From Adineta steineri (lineage: Eukaryota; Rotifera; Eurotatoria; Adinetida; Adinetidae), in assembly GCA_905250115.1 (NCBI GenBank), contig CAJNOI010000118.1, positions 235,008 to 299,007 on the forward strand: a DNA stretch of 64,000 bases, written 5' to 3'. Below, one piece after another: positions 13,501 to 23,271 of the stretch. The notes beneath the pieces were generated by a model that was not told the origin of the DNA, searched no databases, and was given only the letters and a program-made list of their open reading frames with translations. Positions within the stretch are counted from its first letter, which is position 1, and every line of letters begins with the position of its first letter. The position numbers and the translations under genes were made by a program.

Positions 13501-16500
13501 ATGATGGTAGAAAAGATTGAGCAGATATTGCATATCGTCGTTTTGAATGAGCTCGAAAACGAGCTTGTAAATGGGTACTTGATAAGAGAAGGAGAACGTT
13601 GATAATAAAAAACCAAGATGCCATATTCTTTGCTTTTCTTGAAATGAAGTTGTATAAGGGATTTTAATAGACGATGAAGATTTTTTTTTTGCGTGAATGG
13701 GAATTTACCAAGTAAATATATATATATATATAGATGTATATATAACTATATATCTATAAATATCTTGCTCCTTGAAATACGAGAGACACTATTTAAATCG
13801 AGAATTCGTTATTTTGTTGATGGCGTCAGCAGACCGATGTAGTAGACGTGTAGGTGGTATTGGTGATCATCTGTGTTTTTGACTGAGCGAGAAATAACTG
13901 AGAGCACAAATGAAAGAGAGGAACAGAGAGAGAGAGAGAGAGAAAGATGGTGATGACGAGGATGATGGTGAACAACAACACAACAATCATACGCGAAGAA
14001 GAAGAAAGAGAGAAAGAGCGAGAGAGAGAGAGAATCTGTGCAATAGTTATCTGGTCAATGCACTTTCTCTCTGTTTCTTATTTTTTTTTATCGCTCTCTC
14101 TCCCTCCTCCATTCTTTCTCTCTTTTTACGTGTTGCGTTCGTCTTACTCGCACTTTTTCTTCCAACATAGCAATGGCATTGGGCGTTGACACAGCAAGCA
14201 AAGGATATTATAGAAGTAGTAACAATGAATAAAAAAAAAGCAAAGAAGAATAATGAAAGAACGATGAAAACACGAAATAATTTTCAATGATAGTAATTAA
14301 GTTGATTTATCTCTAATTCCTTTTTGTGAAATCCAAAAAAAAACGCCTTTAATACGTCATATCTATTCTTAGATATATGATATATTTGCTTTTAAGGTCA
14401 ACAAAAGATAAATACCATTTGCACCGATTGAAATTCATATTTTTCGGAACTATCATCGAAAGTAAATCATTTTATATGTAATGCACCAATTTCTGTACAT
14501 GATTTATCTGTATTAGTATATATGAAGTTATTTTTTTTTACGAATATACATTAAAATGTAACGATACATTTATTAACAAATGAATTATATCAATTGAACA
14601 CGTTTTTAAAGGAGTATGTACGTAAGGTACATGGATATTAATTACATTTCTCGGAATGACGTTATAATATTTTCTTTTTCTTTTAATCTAACACGATGCT
14701 TTGTTTTTTGAACATGTATTATTCATATTTCATGATGAATGACATCAGAAAAAAATTAGAAACAATAGAGATTTTTCTGGAACTTTTCTATTTTTGTTGT
14801 TCTAATCGGTCAGCGTGAATGACGGCGCCGACTATTTCCGGATATACTCCTCCTTCCTCTTCAATGGAGCCAATAGACATAGGTCAAGTTCTCCTTCTTC
14901 ATTCTATTCTTTTCTCATGCTTTTGTTTATTGTTGGCTACGATGCACCGCTAATGAGAATAATTGAGGTCAAATGCAATCTTGCGCGCCGTCGGCCGATG
15001 GTTGGCGTCTCTTATTCTGTCAAGAACAATTGTTCATCATCGTTCTCTTTTCATATAAACATCTGTGAATAATCTGAATTTGCGTTAGAAGATAAAGAAA
15101 TGACTGAACGAAGCAATATTTTCTCTACGTCATAACAATAAATCTTCTGGTCATTTCTATCAAACAGGAGATTGCATTTATTATTGAAGGGCAATAATTA
15201 TAATTGATTTTTTTTTCAAACAAAGCACAAAGAAATATCAGACATAAATACTTATATATTTATATACTTATGTATCTTAAAAAAGAAACTGATCATTATA
15301 TATTATCATAAAGAATTCTAATTACACTCAATTCCTTTTCTTATTTATTGCGTAGTTGAGTTTTTCTTCCCTTTTGAAATATATATAAGTTCTTCTCCTC
15401 CACTATACTACGCGTTTTTTTATCTACTTAAAAGAATATATATCTATATATTTTTAATTATACTTAAAAATTTACATATTTAAACAAATCCACTCTATAC
15501 TTAAAAGCAAAGTGCTCATTTAACCTTTTCATATTAATAAAAATAGAAGGATAATTTTTCCGGGAAAAAAAGAAGAAGAAGAAGAAAAATTCTATATTAC
15601 TTACATAGAATACGTAATTCAATATCTTTACTGACAACATGATCATTGACACCATTCGATGCTCGACATTCATAATGTCCATTTTGATAACGATTAACAT
15701 TAATTATATGAAATAAACCATCAGTGTTATTTGCTAAAATTTGATTTTCTAATCGTGTATGATTATTAGGATCTTTTCCATCGTCACCTCGACGAAACCA
15801 TGCTATATAGGGTATAGGTCGACCTCGAGCTTGACATTTCATTGTTACATTATCGTATTCGGTGACGATAATTGGTGATGATGTGGCATTATCAATAATC
15901 ATTGGAATTTCTAAAAAAAAATTAATATTTATTAGAAATATCCATATTTTTCTACGATAAACGACTATCATCATATCGCAATTACATACAAAACATAATT
16001 CATCAAAGATTTTGATTTAGAAAATAGAAAAAACAAGCATTGTTAACTGATTAATATTCGTTTCAATTGATTTAAATACAGAAGTCGTACACACAACAAT
16101 AATTTATAATCATAAACACTAGCATATTCGTCTCATCTATTGACTAATATTTAAAATCTAGAAGTAGATATTTGTTCGTTTACATAGACAAACTGTTTTT
16201 ATTTTAATATATCATTTGATCGATCTATATATGATTCATAATAGGATTACTACTAATATTAATATGACTATATTTATAACAAATCCAAAGTATATTTATA
16301 TATAAAAAACATTTAATTTTATCTTAAAGAGTATTTATAATAAATATAGAAAAATTGTTAAGTACTCTTTAACTGTTATTTCGAACTCTGTATTTTTACT
16401 AAACATAATAATATCATAAAAATATGTATGATTTATTAAATCATGAATAGGATAAAGGTAAAATAAATGCAATCGTATTTATTTGTCATTAATACCTATA

Positions 16501-19500
16501 TTTTTCTTCTAAGTGATATGCGCTTCGCATGATTAAACAAGCTATTCTTTTTGAAATATAAAAAGGGAAAGAAAAACGATTACTAGTATTATTATTATTT
16601 ATTTTTATCTACGTATTTAATTAATTATGGCTGGAAATTTATCAGTAACAATTGTTGCAGCAACGAAACTTAAAGATAAAGATACTTTTCATCGTTCTGA
16701 TGATGCGTATGTTGAAATTTATCTCGATGAGAATAATAAACAACGAACAAAAACTATTTCACATGAAACAAATCCAGTTTGGAATGAAACATTTGAATTG
16801 TAAAATATTTCTAAGAAATTCTTTCAAAATTTTTTATCTTCCCTTTTTTTTATATATTTTTAGTTCTGTCGGACCTGATCAAGATCATTTATATGTAAAC
16901 GTATATGATGATGATGGTAGTAAAAATAGTTATGATCCAGCTGCTTCAACAAATATTAAATTAGATCGTGTTAAGGAAACTGGAGCAGTTGATGGATGGC
17001 TTGATCTACCAAAATATCTGGGTTTTCGATCAGCCGGACAAATTCATATGCGCATGAATTTTCAAGCTCAATAAATTTTATCTATAAACATATCATAATC
17101 TAATAAATATTAATACACAGCTAATTTTTTTAAAGATATACCAAAAGAAGATAGAATATTTCTCAATAAATATGTTTAATATAAAGTAGAGGCGAAATAA
17201 CTATTTGATTTAATTTCACTACACATACTTCTCAAAATAAGTCACATACTTGTCTATATACTTTGAAGGATTATTTCATGTTTTAACTGCAATACAATAA
17301 ATATTCTGCAATCTGAAAAAAATATGCACTCAATTTCTCCTGAATATTTAACGTATGAAGAATAATAAAAAATATGTTTCTCTCAATAATTCGTTTTCTA
17401 TATATATATTCTCCATTAGGAAAAATCTGATTATTATATATTTCGTTCTGAATGCTTTTTTTATAGATAAAAATAAAATACATGTGATACTAATCTATGG
17501 TAATATAAACAATAGTATACTTGAGAATAATGTTCATTTATTGCTGACATCAGGTTATCTGAAATATCTTAGATATACATTTCCAGATGAATAAATCAAA
17601 TATCGAATCTATTCGAGTATAATCAATCAGAAAAATCCGAGAAAAGAAACCGCTAATATATCTGATGCTTAGCTTCTATTTTATTACTGAATTACGAATC
17701 AGTACCTGACTTTTACACTAAGGATCATAATGTCATTCTATCATTCCTGACAAATTCCTCTTATGGAAATCTAATTTCTCGAACATTTTATAGATAATAA
17801 CAAAAATATTCTAATCTCTTTTCTATTTTTTTCTAAACACATCAATACATTATTAAAAATACGAAACATTTTCTGAATTAGTATCAGTAGAAGTTTGATC
17901 ATCAGTATGATTGTCAGATAGTTGTATAGTGTTAATTGATGATCTTGGTAAAAGTTTTCTTGATCGTTTGCATTTTCGTCTTTTTTTGGATTTAAAATTC
18001 GATGGAAAAAATTGCATAACAATTAATGAATAACAGAAACAAGCAGCAACAAGTTCACATATTAATGATGCTATATCAAATATTTTTTCATGTTTTGCAA
18101 TGTGTATCCATTCTGTTGTAACAGATGCTGTTACCGTAACGACAAATATATATAGTATAGTTTTCATTCTAACACCAGCAAAACGACTATATGATTCAGC
18201 AAAAAAATCAAATAATATATAAAAAGCAATATTATCTCTTGTTAATTTTATATGATGTGAATCCAAAAATATTGGTATAAATATGGCAAGAATAAGTTCC
18301 AAACGTGATATAAAACTAAACAAATGTTCTTGTTTAATTGGCATATGTACGCGTAGACCATAATGTTTCGAAAATACACGACAATAAATAAGACATGCAA
18401 AATAGATTGAATCGATTAATCCCCATAAAATATATAAAACTACATGTAATGTACCACTTTCTTTCGTATAGAATATTACATGACCAATTGTTCCAACTTC
18501 AGATAATATCCATAATGAGCAATGATAAAAAAAACATACATAACGTGATCGAAGTGGTACACAATATTGTAAATAGAAAAATACACTTAAAATAGATGAT
18601 AATAAACCTCCGTAACCAGTTGAGGCATGACTACTATGAGTATGGTAATAAAAAACATCAAATATGTAGGCTGCTTGAGCAAGAAATGGTAGTACTGCAG
18701 TAGAAATAACGAAAAATCGATCATCAGCACGACTTTGATACGATAAAGATTCGTCGGAATCTCCTCTACGCATTGTTACTTTAAGTAAAGATAAATTAAA
18801 GTCAGTACATGACCTTTTATATTGTACGATAAATATATGCCTACGCTGATCAATTTCAAATTAGTCAAGCATAACTATCTAGATTTCTGTCACGCGATTA
18901 CAATTGACAAAGACCTACAAAACATTTCTTTGACATATCGAGGTAAATATTATGAGCAAACATGTTAAATAATAATTTAAATTTGAAACTCTCGATGAAT
19001 CAAAACTTTTCATTCTAATTGTGATTTTGAAAGTCGAAAAAATATTTTGAACTCTTTTCTTTTTTTAAACACATAAATACATTATTAAAAATACGAAATA
19101 TTGCCTGAATTAGTATCAGTAGAAGTTTGATCATCAGTATGATTGTCAGATCTTTGTACACTGTTAACTGATAATTTTGGTGAAGTTTTTCTTGATCGTT
19201 TGTCTTTTCGTTTCTTTTTGGATATAAAATTCGATGGAAAAAATTGCATCACAATGAGTAAATAACAAAAACAAGCAGCAACAAGTTCACATATTAATGA
19301 TGCTATATCATATATTTTTTCATGTTTGGCAATATGTATCCATTCTGTTGTAACAGATGCTGTTACCGTAACGACAAATATATATAGTGTAGCTTTCATT
19401 CTAACACCAGCAAAACGACTATATGATTCAGCAAAAAAATCAAATAATATATAAAAAGCAATATTATCTCTTGTTAATGTTATAAGATGTGCATCAAAAA

Positions 19501-22500
19501 ATACTGGTATAAATATGGCAAGAATAACTTCTAAGCGTGATATAAAATGAAATAAATGTTCTTGTTTAATTGGCATATGAACACGTAGACCATAATGTTT
19601 CGAAAATACACGACAATAAATAAGACATGCAAAATAGATTGAATCTACTATTCCCCATAAAATATATAGAACTATATGTAATGTATCACTTTTTTTCGTA
19701 TAGAATATTATATGACCAATTGTTCCAACTTCAGATAATATCCATAAGGAAAAATGATAAAAAAAACATACATAACGTGATCGAAGTGGTACACAATATT
19801 GTAAATAGAAAAATACACTTAAAATAGATGATAATAAACCTTCATAACCAGTTGAGGAATTACTATGAGTATGGTAATAAAAAACATCAAATAGATAGGC
19901 TGTTTGAGCAAGAAATGGCAGTACTGCAGTGGAAATAACGAAAAATCGATCATCAGCACGACTTTGATATGATAAAGATTCGTCAGAACCTGCTTTATGC
20001 ATTATTACTTTAGGTGAAATAAATTAAAGTCAGTGTATAACCTATTATATTATACGATAAATATCTGCCTACGCTAATCAATTTCCAATTAATCAAGCAT
20101 GACTATTTGGATTTCTGTCACGCGATTACAATTGACAAAGATAAACAAAACAATTATTTTTTTGACGTATCCAGGTAAATATTATGAGCAAACATGTTAA
20201 AATAATAATTTCAATTTTAACTAAAATTTAAAATTCTGGATGAACCAAAGCTTTTGATTCTAATTGTGCTACAAAATTTATCAATTAAAACCATTTCGCT
20301 TTATACAAACAAAAATTACGAGAATATAATTCAAAACTATTTACCGAACTTCGATAGTTTGCTATATGCACTTATCAAGTACATATGTGTATTAGATAAA
20401 TTATTAACTCATGTCGTATTTATTCTATCATAATTACTAGATTATGTATATTAATGCAATCATTCTCGTATAATTGATTCTTTAACAACGATTAGCAATA
20501 TATTTAAAAAAAAAAGTCGTATGTAATCGTAATTAATACAAATTATCATATTACATATGAATTTAAATATTTGCTTTTTTTCGTATGATTATATCTGACT
20601 AATTCTATCTATCTTTTTATTATACATATCATGTAGAACAGAATGTACAGTTAATTTCCTTTTCCCAATACTCCGGGATTGTAAAATTCATAGACAATAA
20701 TACTTTATATTATTAAAAACTAACAACACGACATAGGTGTAACATACTGATTTTTATCTCATTTTATGTTATTCGAATTCAGATTAGACAAAAATACAAC
20801 TAATTATCATTCTAAAATCACGACAATTTCCATATTGTCTTTGTCTTTTTCACATATATATGTGTATCTAGATCAAATCACGCGCTAACAGATCTTAATT
20901 GATCGCGCACATCATCACTAGCGTGCATGTCTATCAGCTGAGCATCAAAATTAAGATCTTCTAAGCAATATATAATGACTGACGACGAACAAAAGGACAC
21001 GCTGATAGTCGTCGCACGTTATATTAGTAAAGAAAGGCGTTGAAAAGCAATTCCGTATGTGTATGTCTCTATTTCTGTTTCATATATATATATATATGTA
21101 GACAACAAAATGTCATCACTCGTTCAAATATAAACATACTCTCTCGGTTCAGTTCACTTCTGCATATATATTTGCCAGAGCTCCTGATCATCATCATTTA
21201 CCGATTTTCTTCATCTCTATTGTACTAACCACCATAACATTAAATACATTAAGTAGCAGCACGCACACATATATTCTTTCGCCTTCATTTCATCTTCGAT
21301 TCGTCTGGCATTCACTTAAACGAAGAATCATTCACATTTTCTCTTGCTTTCTATTATAAACAATTCCGATAAATACTATATATATGATCACAGTTAGAAA
21401 TGTGTTGATCATCCCAATTCGAGCGTGATGCTTAACTTTGACAGTTAGAATAGACATTAAACACATATATAGGCGCATCATGCCGGAATCATGATTTCCG
21501 TTTAAAAATCTCATATTCATCCTAGCAGGTGCAGACTATGATCATGCATTTATAGAAGAAGAAAAAAAAGAAGAAGAAGAAGAAAAAAGAAGATTCACTT
21601 AATAAACTATAAACTATACCTTGAACATATAGATGAACGAATGCTTTTTGTGGTGGTTGAGTATTGACTTCACAGGCATATATTCCTTCATCATCAATAT
21701 TAACATCAGTTATTGTTAATGAATAAAATGTATCCGTACGTTGAACAATTAAACGATAATCAGATATTAATAAATCTTGATTATGTGCTAGTAATGAATC
21801 AGCATTATTTGATTCATAATTCTGTCGAATCCATATTAATTGATGTGATGATGAAAGTGATAGATCGTTATTTGTACTATCGAATGTACATATTAATATT
21901 GCTTTATGTCCACTAGTTACTGTTACATTCGTATTTAATGCTTCGATTATTGGTTTATTTTCATCTAAATTTCGAAAAAGAAAAAGAAAAAAGTGAGAAT
22001 AAAATATCTTTTTAATTTTTGTTTTATTATCTTTTATAAGAAAAGAAAAAGATTTCTCCCTAATGCAAGTGTCATCATTGATTTGTTGTATTAAAGGACA
22101 ATGTGCAATATAAAACTCATCACCCATGCATAGGAGCAATGACAAAAAAAATGGACAAATGCTAGCTGCTTATATCGAATTAGAACTGAATGATGCGCGT
22201 TATCCCCAATCGAATTAGTCAACTCATACACTTCATTCATTCACAATTCGCAACAGACATCCCCAAATGAGCTAATGTCTGCCAATATACATATATGTGT
22301 GTGTGTGTTGGAATGCAAATCGGTGTCACATAGGGAACAGCACTATTTATAAGCGATACACACAATTTCTTTTTTTTTATTTTATTTGAATAAAATCAAT
22401 CTCTGTAGAGAGTCAAAAGAAAAGAAAAGAAAGCATATTTACATAATCATTTATTACTACTCGTATAGAGAAGAAGAAAAAATTTATCTCTATTATCCTA

Positions 22501-23271
22501 TTTGTTTTTTATTATTGACCATTGTCCACGGTAATTACAGACAGATGATCCATGATACTTGTCCAAACCGACATCCGGTTAACATCTTTTGTAATGATGA
22601 TAATGATGATATGACATAATCTCTTTTCCTTTCTGTCAAGGTAAGTGTATATCTGTTATAACAGGCGACAAGATAATTCAACACAATAATCAACATATCA
22701 AAGAGAAATGCCTTTGTATGTATATACATATATCTATGTATATCAAGAGAGAGAGAGAGAGTATGTCAACTGTTCTTGTCTAAATATGAGTGGGTGGGAG
22801 ACAACAAGTGTATTGATAAATAGGCAATGACAATTGAGATTGCTAAAGAATTTTACAGATGGACAGCGGCATATATCATCTTATATAGAGATATACATAT
22901 ATACAAAAGATGATATGATTTATGCAAATCACAGCTGAACTTGAACATTATCACGACGTGTGTGTATGTATGTGTATGGTAAAATGGTCGTTTACATCAT
23001 CACCATACACATACATTTATATATACATTGGATTTATGACTTCGGAAGAGTTTTGCGTCTTATATTGTCACTTTTATATTACTTCTACACAATCACATGA
23101 ATGTTCAAAAAAAAAGAAAAGAAATCTGGAATATTCATTCAGTATCAATTGATTTCAATCTTATGCATGAATACTTATGATAACCTATATAATCTTCTTA
23201 CCATTAATATCAATATGAGATGACGATGTTGTAATGATGAGAAGAAAACTAATAAAGAATGTCCAAAACAT
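10507..23271 (-). CDS. Lachesin/IgLON-like GPI-anchored protein with three Ig domains
   Basis: Six exons (23202-23271, 21620-21964, 15605-15910, 10841-11131, 10690-10791, 10507-10607) join to 404 aa. Exon 1 is a signal peptide (MFWTFFISFLLIITTSSS). Exons 2-4 each encode one Ig domain. The Cys/Trp/Tyr-x-Cys signatures are ILICTF-LIWIRQ-EGIYACEV, VTMKCQA-IAWFRR-GHYECRA and HLRCSA-LYWRR-FGLYACHA. Exon 5 is a Thr-rich stalk. Exon 6 ends with a hydrophobic tail (LSFLSFYLLILIISFLYL), as expected for a GPI signal. Every intron is phase 1, the exon-shuffling hallmark of Ig genes. The family mediates cell adhesion, mainly in nervous tissue and epithelia. The first three introns are 1.2, 5.7 and 4.5 kb, very long for this genome, and the last two contain other genes. 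The gene spans 12.8 kb. Confidence 0.88.
12335..13624 (-). CDS. TGF-beta superfamily ligand precursor (activin/myostatin-like), truncated by assembly gap
   Basis: The N terminus is a signal peptide (MASWFFIINVLLLLSSTHLQA). A prodomain of about 360 aa follows, with the recognisable strand motifs NELRLYVKRNYF, MFQVYQVFRP and NWFELTLEP. A furin-type site (GRRGTR) leads into GCNPTSPCCR, the start of a TGF-beta mature domain; the Cys-x(n)-CCR spacing suggests the activin/myostatin branch. The 100-N gap at 12351-12450 then removes the cystine-knot region. The bases after the gap do not encode the usual C-terminal CxCx end, so the ORF end at 12335 is not trustworthy. There are no introns up to the gap. 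The gene lies inside an intron of the Ig gene, on the same strand. It would act as a secreted dimeric ligand of type I/II receptor kinases. Confidence 0.85.
   Translation of the reverse strand: MASWFFIINVLLLLSSTHLQARFRAHSKRRYAISAQSFLPSFPPSNNNLHVDAGERHETNDEQSWVETMKDLTSTTSTPSQYQASDEQVQQFTRLLIDRLNLKEAPNVTVNVNDDIGLPESILKQLGEHQAATDSAENNYYRQQKIQDEVQPTAERAILPGDYISNHTCQHQLSSKLNLDDNDVKNIDCFRFTKESKSLPTNQVINELRLYVKRNYFNLHEQHKKLTPDMFQVYQVFRPTSNNTVHNPPPGLTGTTRLSINEVKELNDNWFELTLEPNNEGTNIQQLYKQLIMPWYGLAIDRDLQLSSSTPRSLQSSNRYYYRQYHTKKHDTFSKRSDNEDQNNKESQQQLPYMLVEYGDKLFPSSSGRRGTRDATARPARGCNPTSPCCRXXXXXXXXXXXXXXXXXXXXXXXXXXXXXXXXXXLFNW
12351..12450. other. Assembly gap (100 N)
   Basis: Exactly 100 N, a conventional placeholder for unknown length. 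It interrupts the mature domain of the TGF-beta-like gene. Confidence 0.98.
13905..14150. repeat. Purine-rich GA tract followed by pyrimidine-rich CT tract
   Basis: Imperfect (GA)n and GAAA runs at about 13913-14035 are followed by a CT-rich run at about 14058-14165, on the same strand. Together they form a polypurine/polypyrimidine pair that could fold back on itself. The tracts begin about 290 bp upstream of the TGF-beta-like start codon, so they may lie in its promoter or 5' leader. Confidence 0.6.
15540..15604 (-). promoter_or_regulatory. CUU-rich tract just downstream of the Ig exon-3 splice donor
   Basis: In the sense of the Ig gene, the donor gtaagt (from 15604) is followed within about 15 nt by repeated ctt units and a T run, then a second pyrimidine run. 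A similar arrangement follows the exon-2 donor. Such tracts can act as intronic splicing enhancers or binding sites for TIA-1/PTB-type proteins. The regulatory role is inferred. Confidence 0.35.
16627..17074 (+). CDS. Small single C2-domain protein
   Basis: Two exons (16627-16799 and 16864-17074) flank a 64-bp intron and join to 127 aa. The whole protein is one C2 fold. It starts GNLSVTIVAATKLKDKD, continues SDDAYVEIYL and TNPVWNETFEF, and has the Ca2+-loop sequence VYDDDGSKNSYDP. Aspartates in the first and third loops are present, so Ca2+-dependent membrane binding is plausible. The end (WLDLPKYLGFRSAGQIHMRM) is the usual last C2 strand. There is no signal peptide or membrane segment, so it is probably cytosolic. 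The gene lies within a 5.7-kb intron of the Ig gene, on the opposite strand. Confidence 0.85.
17853..18773 (-). CDS. Multi-pass membrane protein, tandem copy A (unrecognised family)
   Basis: A single-exon ORF of 306 aa. It has six to eight hydrophobic segments, for example VISTAVLPFLAQAAYIFDVF, LLSSILSVFFYLQYCV, VVLYILWGLIDSIYFACLIY and ILYIFVVTVTASVTTEWIHI. The N terminus is acidic/polar (DSDESLSYQSRADD). The C-terminal tail is cytosolic-looking, with a Lys/Arg cluster (KSKKRRKCKRSRK) and a Ser/Thr/Asp-rich end. There is no signal peptide. No family signature was recognised; it is neither a typical 7TM receptor (no DRY or NPxxY) nor an obvious transporter. The neighbouring copy B is about 90% identical by eye. 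Both lie in the same intron of the Ig gene. Confidence 0.8.
   Translation of the reverse strand: MRRGDSDESLSYQSRADDRFFVISTAVLPFLAQAAYIFDVFYYHTHSSHASTGYGGLLSSILSVFFYLQYCVPLRSRYVCFFYHCSLWILSEVGTIGHVIFYTKESGTLHVVLYILWGLIDSIYFACLIYCRVFSKHYGLRVHMPIKQEHLFSFISRLELILAIFIPIFLDSHHIKLTRDNIAFYILFDFFAESYSRFAGVRMKTILYIFVVTVTASVTTEWIHIAKHEKIFDIASLICELVAACFCYSLIVMQFFPSNFKSKKRRKCKRSRKLLPRSSINTIQLSDNHTDDQTSTDTNSENVSYF
19085..20002 (-). CDS. Multi-pass membrane protein, tandem copy B (unrecognised family)
   Basis: A single-exon ORF of 305 aa, paralogous over its full length to the 306-aa ORF just downstream. Differences are concentrated at the extreme N terminus (MHKAGSDES versus MRRGDSDES), in one loop with a one-residue deletion after YYHTHS, and in the C-terminal tail (SKKKRKDKRSRKTSPK). 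Transmembrane segments are nearly identical, suggesting both copies remain under constraint. As in copy A, the tail ends in an acidic/Thr-rich run and SYF. Function unknown. Confidence 0.8.
   Translation of the reverse strand: MHKAGSDESLSYQSRADDRFFVISTAVLPFLAQTAYLFDVFYYHTHSNSSTGYEGLLSSILSVFFYLQYCVPLRSRYVCFFYHFSLWILSEVGTIGHIIFYTKKSDTLHIVLYILWGIVDSIYFACLIYCRVFSKHYGLRVHMPIKQEHLFHFISRLEVILAIFIPVFFDAHLITLTRDNIAFYILFDFFAESYSRFAGVRMKATLYIFVVTVTASVTTEWIHIAKHEKIYDIASLICELVAACFCYLLIVMQFFPSNFISKKKRKDKRSRKTSPKLSVNSVQRSDNHTDDQTSTDTNSGNISYF
20276..21619. other. Intronic region with an inverted repeat and short GC-richer island
   Basis: This is part of the Ig-gene intron. At about 20890-20965 the sequences agatcttaatt and aattaagatct form an inverted repeat around a less AT-rich loop with several CG dinucleotides. 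No coding region is supported. GAA/CTT-rich sequence (21555-21597) lies just inside the intron after the exon-2 donor. Confidence 0.4.

Larger units (their letters stand above)
17815..20275 (-). repeat. Tandem duplication of about 1.2 kb (two units)
   Basis: Unit 1 (about 17815-19030) and unit 2 (about 19050-20275) share the coding region, the short 3' flank and more than 200 bp of 5' flank, including a common tctgtcacgcgattacaatt block at about 18881 and 20116. Upstream identity is clearly lower than coding identity. Unit boundaries are estimated by eye. Confidence 0.85.

Noticed and set aside
13910..14189. Plus-strand frames of 80-86 codons across the GA/CT tracts
   Set aside because: Arg/Glu/Lys and Ser/Leu/Phe runs are translations of simple sequence in overlapping frames.
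14815..15072. 85-codon plus frame in a GC-richer island
   Set aside because: No recognisable domain or splice support; kept only as a composition anomaly.
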